From positions 1 through 64,000 of the forward strand of contig DATKNV010000125.1 of NCBI GenBank assembly GCA_035541215.1: a DNA stretch of 64,000 bases, written 5' to 3'. This DNA comes from DASZHJ01 sp035541215 (GTDB taxonomy: Bacteria; Pseudomonadota; Alphaproteobacteria; ATCC43930; CGMCC-115725). A program made the translations under genes and the position numbers. Positions within the stretch are counted from its first letter, which is position 1; the number at the start of each line of letters is the position of its first letter. This document shows, piece after piece, positions 26,269 through 34,680 of this stretch. The notes under the pieces were generated by a model that saw only the letters and a program-made list of their open reading frames with translations, ran no database searches and had not been told where the DNA came from.

Positions 26269-26776
26269 GCGCCCCTGCCTTGCTTCAAGCCCGGCGCTCG
26301 CCGATGCCGATGCGTAGCTCACGTCCAATGCTCCCTCGAAGCGTCGGCCCCGTCCCGCCAGCGCGCTCAGCCTACGAAATCCCCGGCGAGGCACACTATC
26401 CCTGCGAACCCCGATTACCGCGGCCGCGGGAGTGGACCGCGCAGCCGCGCCTCGACGCTCCGCCCGCCCAGGCACCGAGCGCCGCAACCGAGGATCACCA
26501 ATACCCACTCGCCGCGGCCAGCTATTGACCTACATCATTTTGCCGATGCGTTTCATGGTCCATAGAGGCCCGACTACCGGATTCACAGGACGTTCGCCGC
26601 TTTCCGCCCGCCTCCGCCGAAGGAGGTGGCGTTGCCCGAAGGGGTGGGAAGATCGTCGGCACATTCTCCCTCGCCAGCCGGCGCCGGGATTTCGGCAGGG
26701 TCCCCCGCACCGAAAACGAGTCCGCCGATCGGAGCAACCGACGGCGCGCGGGGTCAATGGGTTGGGGTGGAGCAGC
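26269..26776. other. 508-nt region between response regulators and histidine kinase
   Basis: No convincing gene. Long frames run through it on both strands, but they are Arg/Pro/Ala-rich and look like high-GC noise. The minus strand at 26371-26384 reads GGGGATTTCGTAGG, a relative of the recurring motif, and CCCTGCGAACCCCGATTACC follows on the plus strand. It may hold an autoregulated divergent promoter and an unusually long leader for the kinase gene. Confidence 0.5.
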
Positions 26777-28858
26777 ATGGCGAAATCGAGTGCCGCCTCG
26801 GCAATCGCCGAGGCCCGGTCGGTCCCGATGCTCGGGCGTCTCGTATTGCCCGGCCCCGCGATGCTCCGCCTGCGGCTGATCCTTTTTGCGCTGGCCTGCA
26901 TGGGCTTCGCGCTGCTGATCGCTTCGGTGCATCTCCTGACTTCCGCGTGGAAGGACCAGCGCGACATGGAGGAGCGGGCGCAGTCGCTCGCTCGCAGCTC
27001 CGCGCAATCGGTCGACCAGGAGGTCGCGTCGGCGCAATCGCTTTTGGTCGGCCTCTCGGTCTCGCCGAATCTCGCCTCGGGCGATCTCGCAGCGTTTCAC
27101 CGCGAGGCCAGCACCGCCGCCGCAATCGCGAATTGCGCGATCCTCCTGCTGGACGCCCGCTATGGCGGTCTCGAAAGCAACCTCGTCAACACGAACCGGC
27201 CGTTCGGATCCTCGCCAAGCGCGGCGCCGCCGGAGACGGAATCCGCATTGCGCGGCCTCGTCGCCGAGGTGACGGCATCGCGGCGGCTCTGGGTCACGGA
27301 GTCCGCCTATTCGCCCTTCGCTAAATCGCAATCCGTGGCCGTCGGCATCCCGATCATGCGCGGAGACCGGGTCGCCTACGTGCTTGCGGCGGTACTGCTC
27401 CGCCTCGGGGGCACCGCCACGAGCGATCGCGATGCGGTTCCCGACGGCTGGTTCACCGGCGTGATGGACCGGAAGGGCAAATTCATCTCGAGCGGCGCCG
27501 CCGGCGACGGCGCCCGGCCGGCCGTCGACGCCGCGATGCTGAGCGCGATCTCCGGCGGCGGTGGCTGGCTCGACGCGCTGACCGCCGCCGGCGCTCCCAT
27601 CCGAGTGAGCTATGCGCGCTCGCCATCGACGGGATTGACGGGGATCGCGGCGATCCCCTCCTCCGGGCTCGAAGCGCCCATCGTCCAGGCGCGGCTCCTC
27701 CTCGGCGCCGCCGCGGCCTTGGCGCTGATCTTCGCCGTGGCGTTCGGGCTCGTGGCAGCACCCAATCTCTCGCGCCCGCTGGAGCGGCGGATCGCCGAGA
27801 CCGAGGAGCGCTTCGGCGCGGTCGCGGACACGCTTCCGAGCATCCTCTTCATCGGCCACGGCAACGCCGAATGCGATTTCGTCAGCCAGCGATTCTACGA
27901 CTATACGGGCTTGACGCCCGGGAGCGCCGCGGGTCTCGGCTGGGCCGAGACCCTCCATCCCCTGGACCGCGAGCGCATCCGGGCCATGCTCGCCGCGCCG
28001 GTTCAGGCGGACGCGCTGCGCGAGATTCAATACCGGCTCAAGGGACGCGACGGCTCCTATCGATGGTTCGCGAGCCGCTGGCGCGCGATCCCGGACTCCA
28101 AATGCGGCGAGGCGCGCTGGATCGGCATCGCGACCGACGTCGACGATCTCAAGCAAGCGGAGGCGAGGCTCCGTCAGCTCTCGCTGCAGCTCATGAAGGC
28201 GCAGGACGCGGAGCGGCGCCGCATCGCCCGCGAGATCCACGACACGACCGTGCAAAACCTTGCGGCCGCCGCGATCGAGATCGACCAGGTGCGCGCGGGC
28301 TCCATCCCCGAGGGACCCCTGGCAACGCACGCGCTCGTCGAGGCGCGCCACCTCATCGATCAGTCGCTGCAGGAGCTCCGCACGCTCTCCTACTTCTTTC
28401 ATCCGCCCATGCTCGACGAGCTCGGCCTCGCCTCGGCGATCCGCTGGTACGCGCGCGGCGTGGAGAAGCGCGCCGGGCTCCGCGTCGAGGTCGAGGGCCC
28501 CGAGCAGATGCCGCGCTATTCGGAGGAAATCGAGAGCGCGCTCTTCCGCGTCGCGCAGGAGGCGCTGGCCAACGTGCACCGGCACTCCGGCAGCCCGGAG
28601 GCCCGCATCCGGATCGCGTGCGATGCCGAGCGAATCACGCTCGAGGTGAGCGACCGTGGCAAGGGCATTCCTCCGGGCTATCTCGAAGGCGCGGCGGATG
28701 CGCCGCTGGGCGTCGGCATTCCCGGCATGCGCCTGCGCCTGCAGCAGATCGGCGGCTGCCTCAAGATAGAGTCGAGCCCCAGCGGCACCGCCGTCCGGGC
28801 GACCGTTCCCGCCGCGGCCCGCCAGGCCGAGGAAGGGGCGGAGACGAAGGCCGCCTGA
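26777..28858 (+). CDS. PAS-domain sensor histidine kinase (NarX-like HisKA_3 type)
   Basis: 693 residues from the ATG at 26777, with GGGGTGGAGCAGC just upstream. Order of parts: membrane helix at about 33-54; periplasmic sensor of about 250 residues resembling a Cache-type domain; second helix near 305-327; PAS domain around 345-465 (FYDYTGLTPGS, PLDRERIRAML, YRWFASRWR); HisKA_3 dimerisation domain with phospho-acceptor His488 (RRRIAREIHDTTVQNL); HATPase near 585-685 with the G box LGVGIPGMRLRLQQ. It is the natural partner of the two divergent NarL-type regulators. Ligand unknown. Confidence 0.9.
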   Translation: MAKSSAASAIAEARSVPMLGRLVLPGPAMLRLRLILFALACMGFALLIASVHLLTSAWKDQRDMEERAQSLARSSAQSVDQEVASAQSLLVGLSVSPNLASGDLAAFHREASTAAAIANCAILLLDARYGGLESNLVNTNRPFGSSPSAAPPETESALRGLVAEVTASRRLWVTESAYSPFAKSQSVAVGIPIMRGDRVAYVLAAVLLRLGGTATSDRDAVPDGWFTGVMDRKGKFISSGAAGDGARPAVDAAMLSAISGGGGWLDALTAAGAPIRVSYARSPSTGLTGIAAIPSSGLEAPIVQARLLLGAAAALALIFAVAFGLVAAPNLSRPLERRIAETEERFGAVADTLPSILFIGHGNAECDFVSQRFYDYTGLTPGSAAGLGWAETLHPLDRERIRAMLAAPVQADALREIQYRLKGRDGSYRWFASRWRAIPDSKCGEARWIGIATDVDDLKQAEARLRQLSLQLMKAQDAERRRIAREIHDTTVQNLAAAAIEIDQVRAGSIPEGPLATHALVEARHLIDQSLQELRTLSYFFHPPMLDELGLASAIRWYARGVEKRAGLRVEVEGPEQMPRYSEEIESALFRVAQEALANVHRHSGSPEARIRIACDAERITLEVSDRGKGIPPGYLEGAADAPLGVGIPGMRLRLQQIGGCLKIESSPSGTAVRATVPAAARQAEEGAETKAA

Positions 28859-28876
28859 GCGGCCTTCCCGCCGCCC

Positions 28877-29467
28877 TCAGCGCGTGACGGAGACCGCGAG
28901 CGTCTCCGTCATCTCGATTGCGATCTGATCGCCCTTCTTGATCTCGTTGAAGCGCTTCACCTCGGGCCCGGCGTGCAGGATGACCTTCCTGCCCTCGGGA
29001 CCTTGCACCGTGACCGAGCGCTTCGTGTAGTCGATCTTGGTGACGGTGGCGACGACCCGCTCCGTGCGGACGATCGTGCCCTCGGGCTTGTGGCCGCGGC
29101 GCGCGACCTGAACCGTCTCGGAGCTCGTGATGCTCACGGTGTCCTTGGGATCCTGCACCATGATCGCGGTCGATTCGAAATAGACGAACTTGACGGTGTC
29201 GCCCTTGTGGACATGGTCGAGGTTCGGGAAGCGGTCGTCGACCCGGAGCGTGATGGTTTTGCCGTCGGCGCGCTGCAGCGTCGTCATCCGCGTCTGATAA
29301 TCGATGTCCAGGACGGTCGCGGTGGCGGTCCTGGCGTCGAGGACGACCACGCCCGGACGGGTCGCGGGCGCCTCCTCCGCGCTCGAGGCGCTCGGCGCGA
29401 GGAGCGCGGCGGCGAGCGCGAGGAGCCCGATCAGGCTCGCGCGGCATCGGTTGCTGGCTGTCGTCAT
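28877..29467 (-). CDS. Secreted protein of unknown function with two repeated beta domains
   Basis: 196 residues from the ATG at 29467 (CCGGAGGACCGAG upstream). A signal peptide ends near APSASSAEE. The mature part holds two copies of a ~60-residue unit: TATVLDIDYQTRMTTLQ ... HKGDTVKFVYFESTAI and VATVTKIDYTKRSVTVQ ... KKGDQIAIEMTETLAV. The pattern (strand, strand, then a KGD turn) suggests an OB-like or SH3-like small beta barrel. No named family recognised. It converges with the histidine kinase gene, 18 nt apart. Confidence 0.75.
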   Translation of the reverse strand: MTTASNRCRASLIGLLALAAALLAPSASSAEEAPATRPGVVVLDARTATATVLDIDYQTRMTTLQRADGKTITLRVDDRFPNLDHVHKGDTVKFVYFESTAIMVQDPKDTVSITSSETVQVARRGHKPEGTIVRTERVVATVTKIDYTKRSVTVQGPEGRKVILHAGPEVKRFNEIKKGDQIAIEMTETLAVSVTR

Positions 29468-29842
29468 CTCGGTCCTCCGGGTCGGCTGTTCCGGCCGCCG
29501 GACGGACCGGAGCCGTGCGCGAGAGTACCCCGGTGCCTCGCGGTTCAAAATCGGGCGAACCCCTGTGTTTCCGCCATTCGAACTACGAGACGCAGCGCCT
29601 TCCCAACCCTAAAGACGCATCCTCGCGGAAATCGCGGGCGATAGGTGATTATCCCGATGGTTCCGGCGCTTCCGCGCGAATTAGCATCGCCATCCGGACC
29701 CGAAGCCGCAGCGGTTCTTCGGGGTGTTCGTTGCGCCGTTGCGGGCGAGAGACGCGGGGTGGATCCCGAAGCGATGCCAGGCCTCAATCATGCTGCCCAT
29801 CCGCAAGGGGGGCCGGTGCAATCCGGAACCCGCCGCAGGATC
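29468..29842. other. 375-nt divergent intergenic region
   Basis: No convincing gene. It must carry promoters for the two-repeat secreted protein (-) and the four-helix membrane protein (+). A weak copy of the recurring motif is readable on the minus strand near 29552-29566 (ACAGGGGTTCGCCCGATT), and GGTGATTATCCCGATGG lies at 29646-29662. Open frames crossing it lack family features. Confidence 0.45.
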
Positions 29843-30379
29843 ATGGCGCGCATCATCCACGAGATCGTCCAGTTCGGGATCATGTTCGCCTATCTCTGGC
29901 TCATGCTGGCGCTGTTCGCGATCTACAAGGCCGTCGTCCTGATCGAGTATCCGATCAATTACCCCGCGCAGAGCCTCGCCTTCGTGAACGCCCTCGTGCT
30001 GGCGAAGGTGATGCTGGTGGCCGAGGATCTCGGCCTGGGGACAAGGTTCAAGAACCGGCGGCTCATCTACTCGATCGTGCACAAGTCCTTCGCCCTCACG
30101 ATGGTGCTGCTCGGCTTCTACCTGATCGAGCACACGGTCTTCGCGATGTGGGAAGGAATTCCGATCCCCGACGCGTTTCCGAAATTCGGCGGCAAGGGCA
30201 TCGAGGCCATCGTCGCAATCTCGCTCATCATGTTCGTCGCGCTCGTTCCCTTCTGCGCCGTCAAGGAGATCGGACGCGTCATCGGCAACGGGTCCCTGCG
30301 CGCCCTCCTCCTGGGGCCGGGCTCGCGGCGCTACCGGCTCGAGCTCGAACCGACCGGCCCGGACCCCGAAACCCGATAG
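29843..30379 (+). CDS. Four-helix membrane protein of unknown function
   Basis: 178 residues from the ATG at 29843; the longer frame from 29645 adds a Pro/Arg-rich stretch unlikely to be translated. Four hydrophobic helices are visible: FGIMFAYLWLMLALFAIYKA, SLAFVNALVLAKVMLVAE, LTMVLLGFYLIEHTVFAMW and IVAISLIMFVALVPFCA. The cytoplasmic tail is basic. I do not recognise a characterised family. It is followed 12 nt later by the OmpA-type gene and is probably in one transcript with it. Confidence 0.72.
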   Translation: MARIIHEIVQFGIMFAYLWLMLALFAIYKAVVLIEYPINYPAQSLAFVNALVLAKVMLVAEDLGLGTRFKNRRLIYSIVHKSFALTMVLLGFYLIEHTVFAMWEGIPIPDAFPKFGGKGIEAIVAISLIMFVALVPFCAVKEIGRVIGNGSLRALLLGPGSRRYRLELEPTGPDPETR

Positions 30380-30391
30380 GAGCGCGCGCGC

Positions 30392-31543
30392 ATGACCGCA
30401 CCATCCGCGGATGTCGCAGCCCAAAGGCGTGCGCTCCGCGCGGCCGCGCGATCGAGGCTCCGGTTTCTTTGCCTCGGCGCGGCGCTCGCCTTGGCCTTCC
30501 TCGCCGCGCTGGGCCCGAGCGCCGAGGCGGACGGTCAGGCCAGGGGCTGGTATCTGGGCCCCGAGGGCGGCTGGTCTCTCCTCGGCGAGCCGAAGTTCAG
30601 CGATTCCGGAGCGAACCTCACCTTCAAGCCGAACGACGGTTTCGCGGCTGGCGGCGCCTTCGGCTACGATTTCGGACGCGTGCGGCTCGAGGGCGAGATC
30701 GTCTATCGCGATCACGGCCTCAAGACCTTGGGCTTCTCGAACGTGCCGCCGGGCGCTCAGGCGGCCTTCGGCATCCCCGCCTCGGGCTCTGCCCCGCTGG
30801 GCGGCGACATCAGCAGCCTCGGCTTCATGGCGAACGCGATCTACGAATTGTTCCCGCACAGCGCGATCACGCCCTATGTCGGCGCCGGCATCGGCGGCGC
30901 CGACCTGCATCTGAACAACGTCAAGGTCGGCTCGTTTCAGTTCGCGAGCGGGGGCAGCCTGCAATTCGCCTACCAGGCGATCGCGGGCGTGAAGGTCGCG
31001 CTCGGGCGGAGCTGGTCTGCGAGCGTCGATTACCGCTACTTCGCGGCGACCGACGGCTCCTTCGGCGACGCGCTCGGCAACCGCTTCAAGCTGCCCTACA
31101 GCACCCAGAACGTGATGGCCGGCGTCGCCTATCATTTCGCGCCGCCTTCGCCGGCACCGCCGGCAGTGCCGGCGGCGGTTCCGGCCCCGCCGCCCCCGCC
31201 CCTGCAGCCTCCCTCCAAGCTCTTCCTGGTCTTCTTCGAGTTCGACAGCTCGAGCTTGACCGCGGACGGCGCGAGGGTCGTCGAGGACGCCGCGGGCGCC
31301 TTCCGGGCCGGGGGCGGCGCGCGCCTCATGGTGACGGGCTACACGGATTTGGCGGGATCGCAGCAATACAATCTCGACCTCTCCAAACGCCGCGCGGAGA
31401 CGGTGCGGGCGGCGCTCGTCCGGGACGGGGTCCCAGCTGCCGCCATCTCCGTCGCCTGGCGCGGCAAGCAGGACCCGCGCGTGCCGACGGCGGACGGGGT
31501 GCGCGAGCCGCGGAACCGGCGGGTCGAAATAGTCATGCCTTGA
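30392..31543 (+). CDS. OmpA-family outer-membrane protein (beta barrel plus OmpA domain)
   Basis: 383 residues. A signal peptide lies near residues 25-48. A beta-barrel domain of about 200 residues follows (GWYLGPEGGWSLL, ITPYVGAGIGGADLHL, SASVDYRYFAATDG, NVMAGVAYHF), then a Pro/Ala linker and a C-terminal OmpA-like peptidoglycan-binding domain: FFEFDSSSLTADGARVV, VTGYTDLAGSQQYNLDLSKR, EPRNRRVEIVMP. It would tie the outer membrane to the cell wall. Domain order and length match OmpA proteins of alphaproteobacteria. Confidence 0.9.
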   Translation: MTAPSADVAAQRRALRAAARSRLRFLCLGAALALAFLAALGPSAEADGQARGWYLGPEGGWSLLGEPKFSDSGANLTFKPNDGFAAGGAFGYDFGRVRLEGEIVYRDHGLKTLGFSNVPPGAQAAFGIPASGSAPLGGDISSLGFMANAIYELFPHSAITPYVGAGIGGADLHLNNVKVGSFQFASGGSLQFAYQAIAGVKVALGRSWSASVDYRYFAATDGSFGDALGNRFKLPYSTQNVMAGVAYHFAPPSPAPPAVPAAVPAPPPPPLQPPSKLFLVFFEFDSSSLTADGARVVEDAAGAFRAGGGARLMVTGYTDLAGSQQYNLDLSKRRAETVRAALVRDGVPAAAISVAWRGKQDPRVPTADGVREPRNRRVEIVMP

Positions 31544-31619
31544 GGCGCAGGCGGAAGACGACATATTCTGTCCCGGATCGGGCCCCTCTCTTTGCTCGGG
31601 CTCACTGTGGGAGCTATGG

Positions 31620-33020
31620 ATGCGACGGAAGCTTCGGGCCTCATGCGCGATATTGGCGCTTTCCCTGGCGGCAGGCCTCGCCCCGGCCGCCCGCGGGGAG
31701 ACGCTGACCGAGGCCTTTGCCCAGGCATATCAATACAATCCCACGCTCACGGCGCAGCGCGCGAAGCTGCGGGCGACGGACGAAGGCGTGCCGCAGGCGC
31801 TCGCGGGCTGGCGCCCCACGGTGCAGTTCACCGGCGCGGCCGGCGCTGCGGCCGTGGATTCGCATCCGCCGGTGACGGGTACCGGGTCGAACACTCAATA
31901 CATCCAGCCCCGCTCGCTCGATCTCAACCTCACGCAACCCATCTTCACCAGCGGCCACACCTCGGGCCTGGTGAAGCAGGCCGAGCACACCGTGCTCGCG
32001 CAGCGCGCGCAGACGGTCGCGACCGAGGAGCAGGTCCTGTTCAGCGTCGCCCAAGCCTATCTCGACGTGGTGCTCGCGCAGTCGGTTCTCGATCTCAACA
32101 TCAACAACGAGCAAGTCCTGCGCAAGCAGCTGCAGGTGACGAGCGACCAGTTCCGGGTGGGACAAGGCACGCGCACGGACGTGGCGCAGGCGGAATCGCG
32201 CCTCGCGCTCGCCACCGCCGACCGCGTGCAGTCCGAGGGCAATCTTCAGTCGGTGCGCGCGAACTACGAGCGCGTCGTCGGCCATCCTCCGGCGAAGCTG
32301 ACGGCGCCCAAGGAGCGGGCGAGGCTCCCGGCCACTCTCGAGGAGGCCCTCTCCCTCGCGCAGAGCAGCAACCCCAGCGTCCTCTTCGCCGATTTCACGG
32401 CGCAGGCCGGCGAGGACGCCGTGCAGGCGACGCGCGGCCTCCTGGGGCCGCAGCTCAGCATCGTCGGCGACGTGACCAAGCAGACCGAGCTCGCGATCGC
32501 CGGCCACGAGCTCAACGAGGCTTCCGTCACGGCGCGCCTGACGATGCCGCTCTACGAGGCGGGCTCGGTATACGCCCAGACGCGCGCGGCGAAGCAGACC
32601 GTGACGCAGCTCCGCGACCAGCTCCTCGATGCGCGCCGTGCGGCCGTGCAGCAGGCGACCCGGGACTGGGAGCAGATACTCTCGCTCCGAGAGCGGATCA
32701 CATCGCTGAACGCCACCATCCGCGCCGCGTCGATCGCCCTCGACGGCGTCCGCCAAGAGGAGCAGGCGGGCACTCGCACCGTGCTCGACGTCCTCAACGC
32801 CCAGCAGGAGCTGCTCAGCGATCAGACGAGCCTCGTGACCACGCAGCACGACCTCGCGATCGCCGAGTTCGACCTCGCGCTGCAAGTCGGCACCCTCACG
32901 GCGGTGGACCTGAAACTCCCGGTCGAGCTCTACGACGTCGACAAGCATTACAAGGAAGTACGAAACAAGTGGATCGGCTTCGGCTCGAATGGGGATACGC
33001 CGAGCGCTCCTAAGCCCTAA
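31620..33020 (+). CDS. TolC-family outer-membrane channel protein
   Basis: 466 residues with a signal peptide (LALSLAAGLAPAARGETL). The two repeated TolC halves are visible as long amphipathic helices: ETLTEAFAQAYQYNPTLTAQ, LFSVAQAYLDVVLAQSVLDL, FRVGQGTRTDVAQAESRLAL in the first and RDWEQILSLRERITSLNA, EQAGTRTVLDVLNAQQELL in the second. It forms the trimeric exit duct for type I secretion or RND pumps. The RND pump at 52867-57165 has no outer-membrane gene of its own, so this could be its partner, by inference only. Confidence 0.92.
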   Translation: MRRKLRASCAILALSLAAGLAPAARGETLTEAFAQAYQYNPTLTAQRAKLRATDEGVPQALAGWRPTVQFTGAAGAAAVDSHPPVTGTGSNTQYIQPRSLDLNLTQPIFTSGHTSGLVKQAEHTVLAQRAQTVATEEQVLFSVAQAYLDVVLAQSVLDLNINNEQVLRKQLQVTSDQFRVGQGTRTDVAQAESRLALATADRVQSEGNLQSVRANYERVVGHPPAKLTAPKERARLPATLEEALSLAQSSNPSVLFADFTAQAGEDAVQATRGLLGPQLSIVGDVTKQTELAIAGHELNEASVTARLTMPLYEAGSVYAQTRAAKQTVTQLRDQLLDARRAAVQQATRDWEQILSLRERITSLNATIRAASIALDGVRQEEQAGTRTVLDVLNAQQELLSDQTSLVTTQHDLAIAEFDLALQVGTLTAVDLKLPVELYDVDKHYKEVRNKWIGFGSNGDTPSAPKP

Positions 33021-33064
33021 TGGGACGTGCCACCCGCCCCTGCCGCTCCGCTGCAATTACGCCC

Positions 33065-33081
33065 GGGAATCCGTAATCCCC
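33065..33081 (-). promoter_or_regulatory. Recurring intergenic motif, DUF3300 copy
   Basis: On the minus strand it reads GGGGATTACGGATTCCC, preceded by TACA. Compared with the copies at 52731 and 17398, the CGGATTCCC half is identical or nearly so. It lies 128 nt upstream of the DUF3300 gene and 45 nt after the TolC-family stop. Confidence 0.42.
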
Positions 33082-33208
33082 TGTATACCCGCGCCGCCGC
33101 CGCCATCTCATTATCGAGGCGGAATCTTCGGCGCGTGCGGACGATCCGCTGGATCCATGCCGGGCGCGCCGCGGAGCCGTTACGGCCATGCGAGCAAGGC
33201 GGCGACAC

Positions 33209-34642
33209 ATGAGCGCAAGTCGGATGCGCGTCCTCGCGGGCGCGGTGGCGGCATGTCTTCTTTCCGCGGGCACTGCTTTGGCACAAGGCGCGCCGGCACC
33301 TGCGCCGGCCCCAGCGCAAGCACCCGCGAGTGCACCCCAGAATGCCCCAGTATTCAGCCAGGAAGAGCTCGATCAGATTCTAGCGCCGATCGCGCTCTAC
33401 CCCGATCAGCTCCTTGCGCAGATCTTCATGGCCGCGACGTATCCGCTGGAAATCGTGGAGGCGGATCGCTGGCTGAAGCAGGGGAACAACGCAAAGCTCA
33501 AGGGCGACGATCTCGCCAACGCGCTCCAGTCGCAGCCCTGGGATCCCAGCGTCAAGTCGCTGATACCCTTCCCCCAGGTGCTGGACATGATGAGCCAACA
33601 GCTCAGTTGGACCCAGAAGCTCGGCGATGCGATGCTGGCGCAGGAGTCCGACGTCATGGCCTCCGTGCAGCGCTTGCGGCAGAAGGCGCAATCCTCGGGC
33701 TCGCTGCAGTCGAACCAGCAGCAGACCGTGTCGACCGAGGGCCAGACGATCATCATTCAACCCGCGAATCCCGAGACAGTCTACGTTCCCGTCTACCAGC
33801 CGACCCAGGTTTACGGCACTTGGCCATACCCCTCCTATCCGCCGTATTACTACCCGCCTTCTCCCTATTACCCGATTGCCACGCCCTTCCTCTCGGGCAT
33901 GGCCTTCGCTGCGGGCGTCGCCGTCGTGGGCTCGATGTGGGGCTGGGGCAACTGCAACTGGGGCGGCGGCAACGTCAACATCAACAATAACGTCTATAAC
34001 AACATCAACCGCGGCAACATCAACGCGGGGCGCGCACAGCAACTACCCGCGGGCGCAGGCGCCGGCGGCAGAGGCAACTGGCAGCACAACCCGCAGCATC
34101 GCGGTGGCGTCGCCTATCGCGACCAGGGCTCGCGCCAGAACTACGGGCGCGCGAGCACGGGCTCGGGGCAGAATTTCCGTGGCCGTGACGGCGGCGCAGG
34201 CCGCCCCGGACAAGGCGCGGGCGCCGGTCGCCCCGGGCAAGGTGCGGGCGCGGGCGCCGGTCGCCCCGGGCAAGGTGCAGGCGCGGGTGCCGGTCGCCCC
34301 GGGCAAGGCGCGGGCGCGGGCGCCAATCGCCCCTCGCAGGGAGCCGGCGCCAATCGCCCTTCGCAGGGTGCTGGGGCAAATCGGCCGTCGCAGGGGGGCG
34401 CGCGTCCCTCTCAGGGCGCGATGGGAGGCGGCCAAGGCGGCGCCCGCCCGTCGCAAGGCGCCGGCGCCGGCTCGCGTCCCTCCGCGGGGCCCTCGGCCTT
34501 CGGCGGCATGGGCAATGGGAGAAGCGCCGGCGCGCAGTCGAACCGCGGCGCTTCCAGCCGCTCGTTCTCCGGCGGCGGAGGTGCGCGTGGCGGCGGCGGA
34601 GGCCGCGGCGGCGGAGGCGGCCGCGGCGGCGGCCGGCGCTAG
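33209..34642 (+). CDS. DUF3300 secreted protein with Gly-Ala-Arg-Pro-Gln repeats
   Basis: 477 residues from the ATG at 33209 (AAGGCGGCG upstream); the ATG at 33188 is the alternative. A signal peptide and Ala/Pro linker precede the DUF3300 core: LDQILAPIALYPDQLLAQI, ATYPLEIVEADRWLKQ, NPETVYVPVYQPTQVYGTWP. After a Tyr/Pro-rich and Asn-rich stretch, the last ~180 residues are low-complexity: repeats of GAGRPGQ, then GANRPSQ, ending in a Gly/Arg-rich tail. Role unknown, presumably in the envelope or outside the cell. It is paired with DUF2950 38 nt downstream, as in many proteobacteria. Confidence 0.88.
   Translation: MSASRMRVLAGAVAACLLSAGTALAQGAPAPAPAPAQAPASAPQNAPVFSQEELDQILAPIALYPDQLLAQIFMAATYPLEIVEADRWLKQGNNAKLKGDDLANALQSQPWDPSVKSLIPFPQVLDMMSQQLSWTQKLGDAMLAQESDVMASVQRLRQKAQSSGSLQSNQQQTVSTEGQTIIIQPANPETVYVPVYQPTQVYGTWPYPSYPPYYYPPSPYYPIATPFLSGMAFAAGVAVVGSMWGWGNCNWGGGNVNINNNVYNNINRGNINAGRAQQLPAGAGAGGRGNWQHNPQHRGGVAYRDQGSRQNYGRASTGSGQNFRGRDGGAGRPGQGAGAGRPGQGAGAGAGRPGQGAGAGAGRPGQGAGAGANRPSQGAGANRPSQGAGANRPSQGGARPSQGAMGGGQGGARPSQGAGAGSRPSAGPSAFGGMGNGRSAGAQSNRGASSRSFSGGGGARGGGGGRGGGGGRGGGRR
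34194..34470 (+). repeat. In-frame tandem repeats in the DUF3300 gene
   Basis: Units of about 21-27 bp encode GAGRPGQ-like heptamers. The first four units use Arg-Pro-Gly-Gln (CGCCCCGGGCAAGG at the DNA level), the next three use Asn-Arg-Pro-Ser-Gln, then shorter Arg-Pro-Ser-Gln units. Near-identical DNA in adjacent units suggests recent slippage, so copy number probably varies between strains. Not a CRISPR array: there are no unique spacers and the reading frame is kept. Confidence 0.85.
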
Positions 34643-34680
34643 AGTTCGTGTCCGCGACATCGAGTCCTGACGAGGAAGCC

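Noticed and set aside
26432..26776. N-terminal extension of the histidine kinase by 115 residues
   Set aside because: The extension is Arg/Pro-rich with no domain, and the ATG at 26777 has a ribosome site and is followed by a normal membrane helix.
34194..34470. Regular repeats considered as a CRISPR array
   Set aside because: Units are contiguous without spacers, stay in frame and encode a repetitive protein tail.
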